Shown here: positions 32,920 to 44,102 of the stretch, piece after piece | Numbering within the stretch: position 1 is the first letter of the stretch | How the letters are laid out: each line of letters begins with the position of its first letter | Program-made: the position numbers and the translations under genes | The notes under the pieces: model-generated | What the model saw: only the letters and a program-made list of their open reading frames with translations | The model's database searches: none | What the model was told of the DNA's origin: nothing | Assembly (NCBI GenBank): GCA_030407085.1 | Contig: CM059587.1 | Span: 18,697,001-18,761,000 of the forward strand | Length of the DNA stretch: 64,000 nucleotides | Source: Trichopria drosophilae | Lineage: Eukaryota > Arthropoda > Insecta > Hymenoptera > Diapriidae | Reading direction: 5' to 3'

Positions 32920-34449
32920 GGTAGCTAGACCCCAAGTAGGCAAGTCAAAAACGATGTAACTATAAAGTGTAAAAACATAACCTCAATACCAATATGTAAA
33001 ATCTAATTATAAATACATAATTAGTCTTATGTCATTCAAATATCAAATACATACTAAAATAAATTAATGTAAAGAAAAAATTAACCTAGTGAATAACGTA
33101 GTACAGAAATAGTGGCAACGTCGCGTTTTATCAGCAAAGCGCGATTTAAACACGGTATGTACATACTCCGCTGTGGATCGAAACAGAGTTTGTTTTCGTA
33201 TTTTATTTAATGTGGTCGTATACAGAAAGCGAAAATGTCTGCACAGTTAAGATATCGAGGTATGTATGTCAAGAAAAGTGTGCTGTCGAAAAAGGAAAAG
33301 TATACGTAGGTATATTTCTTCTCGACATTATAAAATATGGAATATATTAAACATGGAATATTTTGCAAATAACCTATTCTATAACATTTTCTGCCTCTCA
33401 GCAAATTTTCTTTCCTACAGTTTTAACTACCTTGTTAATAATTTCCAAATAACAATACCGATATTATAACTACAGACATTGTTACTATGAAATTACTAAC
33501 TTTATCTAAAATGGTAAAAATTACAACATTTCTTTATTTATATTTAAAAAGTAAAAATCACTAAATTTATTTAAAAAGGTAAAAAAATGGAACTCATTAT
33601 TATGAAATGACTAAATGAAACTAAAAAGGTAAAAAAGAGTAAAAACTTCGTCAGTATAAAATTGCTATATTTATTTAAAAAGGTTAAAATTACTAAATTA
33701 TTAAATTTATCTAAGAAGATAACAATTATTATTCATCAAAAAAGATAGATTATAAACATTATTAGGACCTAACAATGTACAAAAATACAAAATGCAATAG
33801 TTCGTATTACCTTATAGACATATTGCAAAATTATAATTACGCAAACAATTTTCTGAAAAATTTCGTTATAATCAGAATGAAAAATTAAGTAAATTTCGTA
33901 ATTACATATTTTATGAATACACGTATGTGTATTTTATTTATATTACGTTATCTATACAGTGGTTTTCATGCTAAACTCATCAATAAAAGTACGTGTGTAT
34001 ATTCAAATACTCGCGCGCAAAAACAAAGAATGATCTCATAAATGCGACGTTGCCGTCTATTCCGTATCGTATGGCGTATGACAAATCCCGAGAAATTTCT
34101 GAAGTTCGATTTTTGATCAAGTCGAACTTTTTTATTAAACGGTCAATGTTTACGACTTTTAAATATGTGATTCCTCATTACTTCAATTACTTTAGACTAG
34201 TTTTTCGTCAAGATCTTGACAGTAGGTTTTATGCTATAAGAAAATTTGTATCGAATCGGCATTTTTTCGACAACTTTCATCATGGCTACCATACTGATCT
34301 ATGTAAAAACATGCGATTTTTGATTGATTATATCGCGGGAGCTAAACGGTTAAAATTGTTCAAATTTAACAGACATACGCATTGTTATTCAAATTAGTTT
34401 TGCTGAAAGTTTCAAAAACTTCTTGAATAGTGTTTAGGGTCTAGCTACC
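32920..34449. mobile_element. TTAA-type element (1.53 kb) hosting a nested TA-type element
   Basis: The termini GGTAGCTAGACCC are exact inverted copies flanked by TTAA (32916-32919 and 34450-34453). Removing the nested element leaves about 570 bases without coding potential, so the outer element is a MITE. Confidence 0.65.
33104..34064. mobile_element. TA-type MITE (961 bp) with GGCAACGTCGC termini
   Basis: The left end CAGAAATAGTGGCAACGTCG and the right end (inverted) CGGAATAGACGGCAACGTCG are flanked by TA at 33102-33103 and 34065-34066. The interior repeats AAAAAGGTAAAAATTACTAA words. A related end may start at 63939. Confidence 0.55.
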
Positions 34450-34599
34450 TTAATATTTATAAGCAGTGGAATATTTCGAATCAGTTGTGACGTGTAAAGA
34501 ATCATATTTTTATGGGTTTTGTCTGCAAGAAATTTAGATGAGACTTCTAATGCAGCGAATAGAAACTGCTGGTCTAACATTTATTTAAAATTGTATGTG

Positions 34600-35195
34600 G
34601 CTATTTCGAAAATAACTTAAAAACGACGAAGTCGCAAACGAAAAATTGGTAATCGCCATCATTTGCAAACGAATCGCAAACGTCTGAGACCGATTGCAAA
34701 AAAATCGCAAATCCTTTAAGGGGTTTTGTATATCGGGGCCGGCTGGATCTAGTAACTTTCGATAATTCGTTTATTTTCGCATTATTTATTATGATATTCG
34801 GAAGATTGTTATATTTTCTCAAATCGCAAACGAATCGCAAACGTTTCAGACCGATTGCAAAAAAATCGCAAACCTTTTAATGAATTTTGTATATAAGGGA
34901 CATATAGGATAATTTATTTTTGTTTATTTTACAAGTTATCGGAAAAAGCACTTTCAATTCATAATTCGCAAACGCATCGCAAACGATCAAGCCTAATTTG
35001 GGCGAAATTGATCAATTGGTTGCCGAATAATTGCGTTTTCAAAAATGCGAACGTGAAGTTAGCCGGCCATGTCATTTTTGCAAATAGCTCAAAAACGACG
35101 AAGTCGCAAAAGAAAAATCGATAATCGCAATCATTCGCAAACGATTCGCGCTATTTTCGATCTATTTCGTTACAATGGCCGGTTAACTTCACGGA
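34600..35195. repeat. Irregular array of TCGCAAACG-type repeats with an inverted pair
   Basis: GCAAACGAATCGCAAACGT recurs at 34665 and 34826 (close copy at 34968), followed each time by GACCGATTGCAAAAAAATCG-like sequence in the first two. AAAAACGACGAAGTCGCAAA occurs at 34618 and 35090. An inverted pair GTGAAGTTAGCCGGCCAT / ATGGCCGGTTAACTTCAC lies at about 35053 and 35174. No ORF is credible. Confidence 0.55.
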
Positions 35196-35441
35196 GGTTG
35201 TTAGGTTACTCTGGTGGCGAAAATGGAACTACTGAGATGGGTTTTTACATACATACCACATACATACAGTACACAATGATGAAAACTTCAATTGTGTACT
35301 GAACTTATTAATCTGTTGTGGTTCTGTCATACATAGCAGAGATTGAGTCACCTGTCAACAGTCAACACATTGTATGTATTATAATACAGCAGACTTAAAA
35401 GTGTATCTGGATGCGAGTGTTTTTAATCTAAATTTTCCAAA

Positions 35442-37922
35442 ATGGAAAGTAATAATGCAGATTTGTCTGACGATGATGATCAAACTCTGCTCCATGAAAT
35501 TGAAGCTTTAGAATTTGCATTGTCTGAAAAGACACCAAATTCACAAGCTGCATCGACCAGTAAACCCATTATCCAAACTGTAATATGTCCAAAGCTAGAA
35601 AATGATCAAGAATTAAACAGTGAAATACAATATTCATTTAATGAAGATAGTTGTGATCAGTCTGTAAATGGTGAAGTAATTATTTCTGAACCCACTCAAG
35701 ATGTAGCAGAATTAGAAGACCTTCTTCAACTTAACAGAAAGTTGATTGATTCGCTTCTAATGGTTCGTAGAGAATTGACAGGAATTCTTCAAGACTGTTT
35801 AAAAAGACAAGCAATTGTTGAAGAAAAATTGAGTAACCAAATGCAACCATGGCAAGATACGAAAGTATCATGTTGTTCTGCAGGTATGCCTTACTTCAAA
35901 GGTAAAGACTATTTTCCTGCTCCGAAAAATGAAGACGCTAAGACTAAAGCAGCGAATGGTGAATTACAGTTAGTACATTTGCGAAATGTGTGTCGCTGGA
36001 GTTCAACAGATAGATGTCTTTTATTCAAAGCTATTAGGCAAGAAACCATTGTATCAATGTTGGATGAATCTCAAACTGAATTTGATATTCAAAATGCCCT
36101 GTCTAAAGGTAGCCATTTGCAAAAAAGTATAAAACATGCTATTGGGTCTTTAGGTAATAAAGAGTTTGACTGGTTAAAAATTGCTGCTATGGATTTTGAC
36201 AATAAACACTCGGCTGAAGAATGTCGAGTTATGTGGAATGTATTTTTACATCCTGATATCAACAAATATAAGTGGAATAAGGAAGAAGAGTCAAAACTTA
36301 ATAGAATAGTAAAAGAATTTAACTGTCGAGATTGGGAGATGATTGCCCAAGCTTTGGGTACTAATCGAAGTGGATATCAGTGTTTCATTCAATATAACAC
36401 CAATAACTGGAAAAACTTAACGAAAGGACGTTTTTGGAAAGCTGAGGAGGATGCAGCATTAACAAATCTTGTAAATACATTAAAAATTGGTGATTATATT
36501 CCGTGGGGTTATATAGCAAGTTGTTTGAAGAATAAGTCAAAGCAACAAGTATATTATCGCTGGACATTCAGTTTGGTACCACATTTAAAAAAAGGACGCT
36601 TCACACAAGAAGAGGATGAAATGTTATTGAAAGCCATTTCTACTTATGGAAAGAAATTTGGAAAGATTTCAACAGTAGTAATGCCCAACAGAACAGCTGT
36701 TCAGCTTGGAGATCATTATAATACTCTTTTACAACGACAACGGTGCAGCCAGAACATTTGGACTTCAGAAGACGATCATAAATTAATGAAATTATATTGT
36801 AAACATGGACCAAATTGGGCATTGATTGTTAAAGATTTACCGCACAAATCTAGAATACAAGCGAGACATCGATGTATGGCAATTCTGCGATGTCAAAAAA
36901 AGAATACGATTGAGACGATGACTAGCAACAGGCCAGAGGTTCCAAAAAGAGATTCTTCTCCAGCTCCAGAAGACGGAGAACATTCTACGATTGATTGCAA
37001 ATTAATTGCATATTTCAAGGAATACCATGTACGCAATGACTTATTTGAGACGAATAAACGTAGGGATGAAACACGCAAACTCTATAGACTTTTAAAAAAA
37101 ATGGGAAGTCTTGATTTTAAAATATCTAGTAATATGTACGGTTCTTGTTTAAATATGCATGATGTTCATTTATTAAATTCCATAGAAAAATATCATAATA
37201 ATTCACCTAGAGCATTTAAGCAATCTGCTATGCTGCACAATTTGAGGATAAAAATGTTCGGTTCTCAAGCTAACATAAAACTTGCACACTTCGAACCTCC
37301 TCTACCAGTTGGCTGTCGGCCTGCTCCAAAAAAGAAACAAAAGACCCAGGGACTGGATTATGTCTATGACATTCATGAAAAGCATCAGGTAGAACTTCCA
37401 TTAACATACGAGTTTGAAACTCCATATACAGTCCTCCAAGTTATTGGAAAAGACAATGACCAACATTTCACAAAATTAGTTAAAATACTACAGGGACAAA
37501 CAAGCAGAAAGCTGAATAAAATTTATATCTTAACTCCAAATCAAATAGAAGGAAGTGCCATATTATCGAAGCGATTGGAAGGTTATTGTGATGATAAAAT
37601 GATAAAAACAAAATATAATTGGATAAGAGATAGGTTAGTCAGGGAACATGTAAAAAGAGAGGAATACATTGTAGAAGAAGTATACAGGCCGATTTTAAAC
37701 CCAAGTTACACAACATTGTTAGCGTATCGTGGAATTCTTACAGCAATGGAAAACATTCCTTATGATATAAATCGACCTTATTCAGAAAATAGGCTTAGTG
37801 AAAGAGGAAGATATGCTCTATCTCTATTGAGAAGGCGATATGAGTATATATTTCAGATTCCTATTGGCATGTCAAGAATTATTCCGCTTATAGATTCCTC
37901 AAGAATAAACTTATTGCGTTAA
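35442..37922 (+). CDS. SNAPC4: SNAPC4 (SNAP190)-like snRNA-activating complex subunit
   Basis: The protein has 826 residues in a single exon from the ATG at 35442. The acidic N-terminus (residues 5-15) is followed by a coiled-coil-like stretch (about 85-125). Then come a half Myb repeat (about 240-276) and four Myb repeats starting at WNKEEESKLNRIV (about 278), GRFWKAEEDAALT (about 328), KGRFTQEEDEMLL (about 383) and WTSEDDHKLMKLY (about 439). The four-and-a-half repeat layout is diagnostic of SNAP190, the largest SNAPc subunit. SNAPc binds the proximal sequence element of snRNA genes and recruits Pol II or Pol III in the nucleus. The C-terminal 300 residues carry no domain I recognise. Immediately after the stop comes sequence matching the last codons and 3' UTR of TGS1, including an AATAAA at 38109. 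Absence of introns could mean a retrogene or intron loss. Confidence 0.85.
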   Translation: MESNNADLSDDDDQTLLHEIEALEFALSEKTPNSQAASTSKPIIQTVICPKLENDQELNSEIQYSFNEDSCDQSVNGEVIISEPTQDVAELEDLLQLNRKLIDSLLMVRRELTGILQDCLKRQAIVEEKLSNQMQPWQDTKVSCCSAGMPYFKGKDYFPAPKNEDAKTKAANGELQLVHLRNVCRWSSTDRCLLFKAIRQETIVSMLDESQTEFDIQNALSKGSHLQKSIKHAIGSLGNKEFDWLKIAAMDFDNKHSAEECRVMWNVFLHPDINKYKWNKEEESKLNRIVKEFNCRDWEMIAQALGTNRSGYQCFIQYNTNNWKNLTKGRFWKAEEDAALTNLVNTLKIGDYIPWGYIASCLKNKSKQQVYYRWTFSLVPHLKKGRFTQEEDEMLLKAISTYGKKFGKISTVVMPNRTAVQLGDHYNTLLQRQRCSQNIWTSEDDHKLMKLYCKHGPNWALIVKDLPHKSRIQARHRCMAILRCQKKNTIETMTSNRPEVPKRDSSPAPEDGEHSTIDCKLIAYFKEYHVRNDLFETNKRRDETRKLYRLLKKMGSLDFKISSNMYGSCLNMHDVHLLNSIEKYHNNSPRAFKQSAMLHNLRIKMFGSQANIKLAHFEPPLPVGCRPAPKKKQKTQGLDYVYDIHEKHQVELPLTYEFETPYTVLQVIGKDNDQHFTKLVKILQGQTSRKLNKIYILTPNQIEGSAILSKRLEGYCDDKMIKTKYNWIRDRLVREHVKREEYIVEEVYRPILNPSYTTLLAYRGILTAMENIPYDINRPYSENRLSERGRYALSLLRRRYEYIFQIPIGMSRIIPLIDSSRINLLR

Positions 37923-37934
37923 CACTTAATTACT

Positions 37935-38290
37935 GAGATTTGTGTGAGAGTAACGAATAGTGTGTGTGCATGTGTGGAGAATGTTAGTATAAGAATATAA
38001 TTATGTATATAAACTATGAGACTGTTTTATATTGAACATTGTAATTTAAAAGTGTTCGTCTGTATTTTAATATTTTAGATTTTATGTTTTGTTATACATC
38101 AGAAAAGGAATAAAATTTTTATATTGAACCGATAGTGTTGTCTTTGTGTATGAATTCAATTAAATACCTTGTTTCCCTTACAAAAGTATCGAAAATGCTA
38201 TATTCAAACTACATTTTTTATTTTTCAAACAATGTCGTAAAATGAATATTTAATACAACAATTAAAATTAATTCTATTTCATTAAATGAT
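37935..38290 (+). repeat. TGS1 3'-end segment (copy B) serving as the SNAPC4 3' UTR
   Basis: From GAGATTTGTGTGAGAGTA (37936) on, the sequence matches the last codons, stop and 3' UTR of TGS1 at 47509-48015. It includes AATAGTGTGTGTG, GAATGTTAGTATAA, GAGACTGTTT, GAAAAGGAATAAAATTT (signal at 38109-38114) and GTAAAATGAATATTTAATA. No upstream TGS1 coding sequence is present, so only the tail was transferred or retained. Confidence 0.75.
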
Positions 38291-38420
38291 TATTGTTGTA
38301 TGCATTGTTTACTTTCTTTTAATATTATGAATCCTGTAAAACATATGATTCGAACAATTTTAACATGAAAACCCAGCGTTTGGTATTTCCGTGTTTATAA
38401 ACAAAATATATTATACATAT

Positions 38421-39341
38421 CCAGATAGCAAGATGAGGTCATATTCATATAGGGTGCATAATGACACTCATAAATGAGATTTTTATAGAGAATTTCCCAC
38501 TCTACAATTTTTTTTGGAAACATTTTTTCGTACGATCTGTATTTTTCGAAATAAATGGAAAAAACTAAAGAAAATCACGTTTTTTTGGTATTGTTTCGAG
38601 AAAGCGGCCAGGATAAGGACGACCGACAAATTCTATTATCAGATTCGTAATCAGCGACCCAAAATACGTCGGAAACCATATCAAAAATATTATTTCCAGG
38701 TGACGTAGTCTTTCCGAAGATTTACCCAAATTTCACCGCCATATTTTCAAAAATATTGATTAAAAAAAAATCCAGAAATACGTGTCGACTTTTTTTTGTA
38801 TAAGGATCGCATAAAAAATTAGAAACAAATTAAAAATGTCGACCACTTATATTTGGAATATTGAGAATGTCCCATATGAGACTTTTGTGATGCTTGTCAT
38901 GATTGGCTAATAGTCTTAGTGCGGAAATTGTTCAATAAGGCAAGACGAACGTCATCTCATTGGAGGACAAAAATAGCACTCACATAGAGTGCAAACGTGT
39001 GCTTTAGTGTCTCATTTATGAGTGTCGTTATGCACCCTATATGAACTCACGTTGCAATCTGGGTACAAAGAAAGTGAGCTTCTCCTTCTCAAGGAGAGTT
39101 TGCGTAAAGTTAGGTTTCCGTCTGTTGAGAGCGCTGAGAAAAACGCAGTGGTGGGGATGAGGGGTGACATGAAACGACGTCTTATCGAGTTTTTACTGTA
39201 TGTGCGTAGAATCGAATATTTTTTGCACAATCTCGTATATATTACACATTTCTGAACTCTTATATGCATTCACATAAGCACTCATAAGTGAGATATCAAA
39301 AATACAGACATCGTGATACTCATGCCTTGCTATCTGGGCAG
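38421..39341. mobile_element. Compound inverted-repeat element with CCAGATAGCAAG ends and an extra right end
   Basis: The left end CCAGATAGCAAGATGAG runs into TTCATATAGGGTGCATAA and GACACTCATAAATGAG. The mirrored set occurs near 39009-39061. A second partial right end (CTCATAAGTGAG, then GCCTTGCTATCTGGG) lies at 39278-39340. The inner inverted pair is about 60 bases long. No transposase was seen, and no clear target duplication. Confidence 0.55.
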
Positions 39342-39629
39342 TTACGTTTGATTGAAGATTTGTGGCCTTGTGGGTGTTAAAAAAATGTTGTACAATTGTG
39401 ATTTGAATTTAGACACCGTCGCAAGAAACAAACACTATTGAACTTCCATAAAATTAATCCTTAAGTACAACACTTATTTTGCAAGTTTCTTTTCATTGAA
39501 ATATGGTTGAATATAATATGCTTGCAATCGCTCAGCTACAATTTTCTAGCGGAGGATTGTAAAAACCATACAGTGGCATCTATAGCTTGCAGTTAAAATT
39601 AATAGAAAAATAATATGTATTTGGGTTCC

Positions 39630-39975
39630 ATCGCACTCTGACATGAAAGGTAATGTAATTGTGGACTATTTGGCAAAAAACAACGGAAATTCCAATGGAT
39701 TAGTTAAATTAATAAAATAAAATCCTCATTGGAGTGCTTATAAAAATATAATTTATAAACATTTTTATGATATTTGACACGGGAAATTCCAAGGAGAGCT
39801 CTCGAAGAAGGGACAAAGATTTTGGAAAGCTTACTCTATTTACAAGAATAAGGAACTATGGTATAAATACATGTTGGGCAATAAATCCTTTTTCACCTCT
39901 TTAAATCGATTAAAAACTGCCCATTGGAGCTATCCTTTACACATGAAAAGAATCGGAATCAAAGAAAACGATAAG
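39630..39975 (+). pseudogene. Non-LTR retrotransposon ORF2 C-terminal fragment, part 1
   Basis: Frames with stops read MKGNVIVDYLAKNNG (end of an RNase H-like domain), FWKAYSIYKNKELWYKYML, LNRLKTAHWSYPLHMKRIGI and KENDKC. The tail of a Cys-rich motif follows only after a 1.7-kb interruption. The pattern is that of I/R1/Jockey-group ORF2 C-termini. Confidence 0.5.
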
Positions 39976-41650
39976 TGTTATTAGATATGTTCGTTGTTTT
40001 ACGAAATATAACTATATCGTTAGAATGATCAGCGTTCTTAACGATAACGAATCTTCATAGCCGCATCCTTATGGAGAGCCGGAAAACGAGTAAAGCCGAA
40101 GAAATATCCAAAGCGGAAATTCGAACAATTGTAATATAAAAGATTACAATTCGGAATTAATACACTTTGAGAATAAATTAAGACGGCTCCTTGCAATGCC
40201 GCTACCCTGTTGCGATGCTCTTCTACAGGCAAACAACTTTGAGACGAATGATAATTTAACAGATAACAAAAATATATTTAACAAAAATTAACCATACAAA
40301 ACTTATTTAGCATTTATCAGACGGAGACGTTTGGCGCGATTATGCCGTTTTGTGTTCTTTTTTGCAGCGTGATCTTGCTAGCACATCCTGCTCGGTGCAG
40401 TCTATTTCTATAATTAGATCAGGTGAAATTGGTTTTTTAACTAAAAATACTGATGTATAAAATAATTAACCATTAACATAATAATTTCATTAACAATTTT
40501 ATGAAAGAACCAAATGATCGAGTATCACTTGGAAGTTGTCTAGAGCGCCATATTTGAATTTTGGAGTTTAAGCAGCTCTCAACGTTGCCACATCGCACGA
40601 TCGGCGCAGTGGGACTTGTGCGCATTGGGAGAAAGAGTGAGAAGGCGATACAGCTGTCTCTTTCTCGCGCAGGAACGTCCTTAAACTATAAAAATGTTGA
40701 AGCAGCGAGCCAGCCAACAGGGGGCAACAGGCCGCAGAACTTGAGAAACCGGTTGCCTACCACACGGGTCGCAATTACCGATATTAGCAGACCTCCGTTG
40801 ATTTCTATAAACCTGTAACAGCGCCTAACAGGCGGTACGTAAATTGTGCTGTAGAAATCGATTGAGATGAAGAGACTGCACTCAACTGGACTTAAGAAGA
40901 TGCGTCGGAAGCTGTGAATAAAAATATATATAAAGTAGTCCTGATAAGGACTGAAAAGGAATGAATAAGTCAGCCCCCGTTGGATCCTAGAAGATACTGC
41001 AATTCCTACTCCAGAAGATGCTGCGGACGAGAAGAGACTTATTTGAGGATGCTGCAGAAACTATCGAATCCTTGTAAGATTTCCCAATCCAAAACAATAT
41101 TGTCCTCTGGTACGTAGCCTAGTTCTTTCGACTTATTCGTGGCCAGGAAAATGTCGACGAATAAATTATTGACTTGTATAGCAATCGAAAAGAACATCAG
41201 AGAGTGTCCATGCCATTGGGAAGGTCGCTTATTTATACCCTGTACTATCCGTATTGTACTATATTTTGGGTCATTAGGTCCCATAGCATAACTATGGTGT
41301 GCCGGTTGCACTTAATTAAACTTAGTACTTATCTCTTAAATGCTCTCGTGACGAAAAAATTAATTTGAAACATTTAAATAATCGGATTCTCCTTATTTCC
41401 GGGAAATATTCGGAAGAACATTTAAATATTCATTTTTCTGGTTCAAATTTAAATTCTTAAATGTATAATATTTCTGCCACTTTAATTCACTATGTTTCCC
41501 TGATACTATTGGAGTATAATAATTCGGAATTGAAAATGATTTCGAGTGACAAATTCCTGCCACTTTTATTACTTATATTTTCCGGATATATATTATAATA
41601 ATAGTTCTCGGCTTCCGTGCGTATTTTTTAAAGGGGCAGTATCCGCAACA
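39976..41650 (+). mobile_element. Insertion splitting the ORF2 fragment; LTR-like left part
   Basis: The coding remnant stops after KENDKC and resumes at 41655 with CGQNLADDYHIFW-like sequence, so the 1.67 kb between is an insertion. It begins TGTTATTAG. TGTAACA at 40814-40820 could close an 845-base LTR, which contains TATAAAA at 40687. A purine-rich AAAGGGGCAG lies near the right edge (41630). No gag or pol is present and no target duplication was found, so the LTR reading is tentative. Confidence 0.35.
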
Positions 41651-41853
41651 AATGTTTTTGTGGACAAAACCTTGCAGATGATTACCATATTTTTTGGAGG
41701 TGTAATCAAATAATAATCTCTAGACTTGAATTGCTTGAAAAAATTCATAGTTTGGGCTATACTGCTCCTATGGATATCCCTACCCTAATTACCGACAACA
41801 TCAATTTATTAAAAGCTACAGTTAAGTACGTCATCGACTCTGGGTTATAAGCA
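41651..41853 (+). pseudogene. Non-LTR retrotransposon ORF2 C-terminal fragment, part 2
   Basis: This continues part 1 with DDYHIFWRCNQIIISRLELL, GYTAPMDIPTLI and KYVIDSGL, ending with TAA at 41848. It is followed by an A-rich AATAAAATAAATAAAG tail. Confidence 0.55.
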
Positions 41854-42289
41854 TAATAAAATAAATAAAGAAATAACAAAAGTCTAAAAATTAACATAAA
41901 TAATTATGTATTTTATAAGAGAGCCTAGAAAATAGTACTTTTCGATACAAGTCCGTATGCGTAAAGAACTTTACACATACACACGTGTGCCGAAATATTG
42001 TTTTCTCCCGACCGCGTCGGAATGTCCGTATTCCATGCCTGGAACGCGGGGCGAAAGTTGTCGATTCCGCCCGGGTGCCAGCGCGCATGCGCACTTCGTT
42101 CTCATTACTCCCTAGGGACAGAAAGCGCCGCCAGCGGGAGTAACGGATGGGGTCGGAAGAAAAATCGCGTATGCCAACGGGAGACAAGTGCGCGCACCTC
42201 GCGGGAGTGCTGCCCTCGCATCGCTCGGGCAGCAAACCTCCCGCTCAGAAATCGCGCGCTTTCCTCCCTTGAAGCATAATATACTATTA

Positions 42290-42580
42290 CGTACGGCTTT
42301 TCCGTGCGTAAAGTTTTCGTACATAATAGTAGTTTTCGATACAAGTGGGAAATAGTATATTACTCAACGAGGGAGGTAAAATAAAGAGTGGCTCAGACTG
42401 CGTGTAATTTTTACCCGAGGTGAAGCCGAGGGTGAAAAACATGTAGTCTGAGGCATTCTTTTTTACTTCCCGAGGGAAGTATACGATTTTTCTTCATGAC
42501 AGGGAGGAAAAGAAGTAACTTTCCATCCGCTTGCGGGAGGAAAGTTGCTACTTTCGTTCCAGTATGACGAAAAAGTGTTT
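42290..42580 (-). repeat. Double-hairpin repeat, copy 1 (minus orientation)
   Basis: On the minus strand, hairpin 1 pairs AGCAACTTTCC with GGAAAGTTACT. Hairpin 2 pairs CCTCAGACTACATG with its near complement around the loop CCCTCGGCTTCACCTCGGG. The flanks are ATCGTATAC and TAATATACTATT. The same two-hairpin layout recurs at 56614-56838 with different stem bases that still pair. The neighbouring 41980-42290 is CpG-rich and may belong to a larger copy. ORFs here are incidental. Confidence 0.55.
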
Positions 42581-42719
42581 TCGAATGAATGTGAGGGTTG
42601 TGGCACGAGTCGAAGGCGAGTATGTACTGCAAACACGTTCGTCCAAAAAACGTTTTTGCACATGTGTCGAAATATATTTTTTGTTACAAGTGTGTGTAAA
42701 ATTATACACTTGAGTCTGG

Positions 42720-43023
42720 CAATATGGCGTCTGTTCCCCTTAAGTTATATTTCCCTTCACTCCCCACCACTCGCATTTCCGCTAGACACACACGCATTCA
42801 TGTATGTGCACGTACATACAGATGTACACATGCATACATTTAATTACGAATTGTTAAATCAGTTGAACGATCGCAAATTGTACGCTGAGGGAAGTGAAAA
42901 AGTGATTTCAGAGTGCAAAAATGGAATGTAATGTAAAGTAGGGCAGGTGTGGTGGGGAACGCGGGCGAGGAAGAATATAACTTAGAGGAACGAACTAATA
43001 TAACTTAGGGGGAGCATATCGTA
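42720..43023. repeat. Possible decayed pogo-like MITE
   Basis: TTCCCCTTAAGTTATATTTC (42737) and its inverted relative AATATAACTTAGGGGGAGCA (42998) form imperfect ends like those of the element at 49990-50869. The exact boundaries are unclear. Confidence 0.3.
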
Positions 43024-43079
43024 TAAGGGAAGATAACTTAACCATTTCCGGCACACATTTTTTTGATAAACCATTTTTC

Positions 43080-43566
43080 ATGAAACTGGGAACTCGGGTC
43101 TTTCTTGGGTCGCTGATTAGAAATCTGAACTCAGATTTTGAAAATTCAAAATGGCGGATCGAACATGGCCAAAAACCCCCTAGTACCCAGTTTTATCTCG
43201 ATCAGGTAATTTTTTTATTTGTGGTCCGTCATATTGAAACTGCCATTGTGAATTTTCAAAATCTGAATTCAGATTCCTAATCAGCGACCTTAAAAACCCG
43301 TTAATACCCACTTTCATCTCGATCAGGTATTTGTTTTCATTTTTGGGCGGTCATATTGAATCTGACATCTGAATTTTTAAAATCTGAATTCAAATTCCTA
43401 ATCAGCGACCTTATAAACCCGTTAATACCCACTTTCATCTCGATCAGGTAATTTTTTTCATTTTTGGGCGGTCATATTGAATCTGACATTTGAATTTTCA
43501 AAATCTGAATTCAAATTCCTAATCAGCGACCTTAAAAACCCTCGAGTACCCTGTTTCATCTCGATC
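43080..43566. repeat. Tandem array with 121-base period plus an inverted lead-in
   Basis: ATCTCGATCAGG occurs at 43195, 43316 and 43437 (variant at 43558), exactly 121 bases apart. Units contain CTAATCAGCGACCTTA, CCCGTTAATACCCA and GGGCGGTCATATTGAATCTG. The lead-in GGGTCGCTGATTAGAAATCT (43110) is the inverse of the unit start. Related single units occur in the TTAA foldback (53340-53550), near 54098, and near 59820. Confidence 0.75.
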
Positions 43567-44102
43567 TAATTGAACATTTGCCAGGGACTGCATTTTTTCT
43601 ATAAAAATGACAATTTTTAGTTCTTTATTTGTTTATAAATCATAATATTACATAGATATTAACTTATATACAATGTTAAGCACTTAAGTTTATTTAACTT
43701 CCACTTACATTGGATTTAATCAAAATCGGGCGCAAATGCATTATTTTGTCTTTATAAACTCAAATTTTCAACTGGGTTCAGGTGGCTAATATATTAGTGA
43801 CGATCGTGACGTCAGGCACAACCAATCACGTTCCCTTTTTTCGTTCTATCGTCACACGGAGCCAATCTTGGGATGGGCTTAGTTGAATCGTGACGTCACG
43901 GCTAAACTATTGCGTTCACTTATTACATATGCATTTTAAGTCATTTTTAATGAAAAATTCAACTATCAATATCACTTCAAATTACTTTTAAGTTAAGAAC
44001 AAAGATATAAACTATTGAATTTTTGCAAATAAGACCCTATTTACGGCCTTGTATCGAAAAATGTATTTTGAATTTCTCAGCAATTAGTTCTCGGTAGAAA
44101 CC
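43567..44102. other. Intergenic, no feature recognised
   Basis: AT-rich sequence without a credible ORF. CGTGACGTCA words occur near 43803 and 43888 but are not interpretable here. Confidence 0.3.

Noticed and set aside
33993..34397. 134-codon ORF
   Set aside because: It crosses the terminus of the nested TA element and has no motif; chance ORF.
41039..41311. 90-codon minus ORF
   Set aside because: No recognisable domain and it lies inside the unidentified insertion; not strong enough to call.
42105..42931. Several ORFs in the CpG-rich and hairpin region
   Set aside because: Overlapping on both strands, low complexity, explained by the palindromic repeat.
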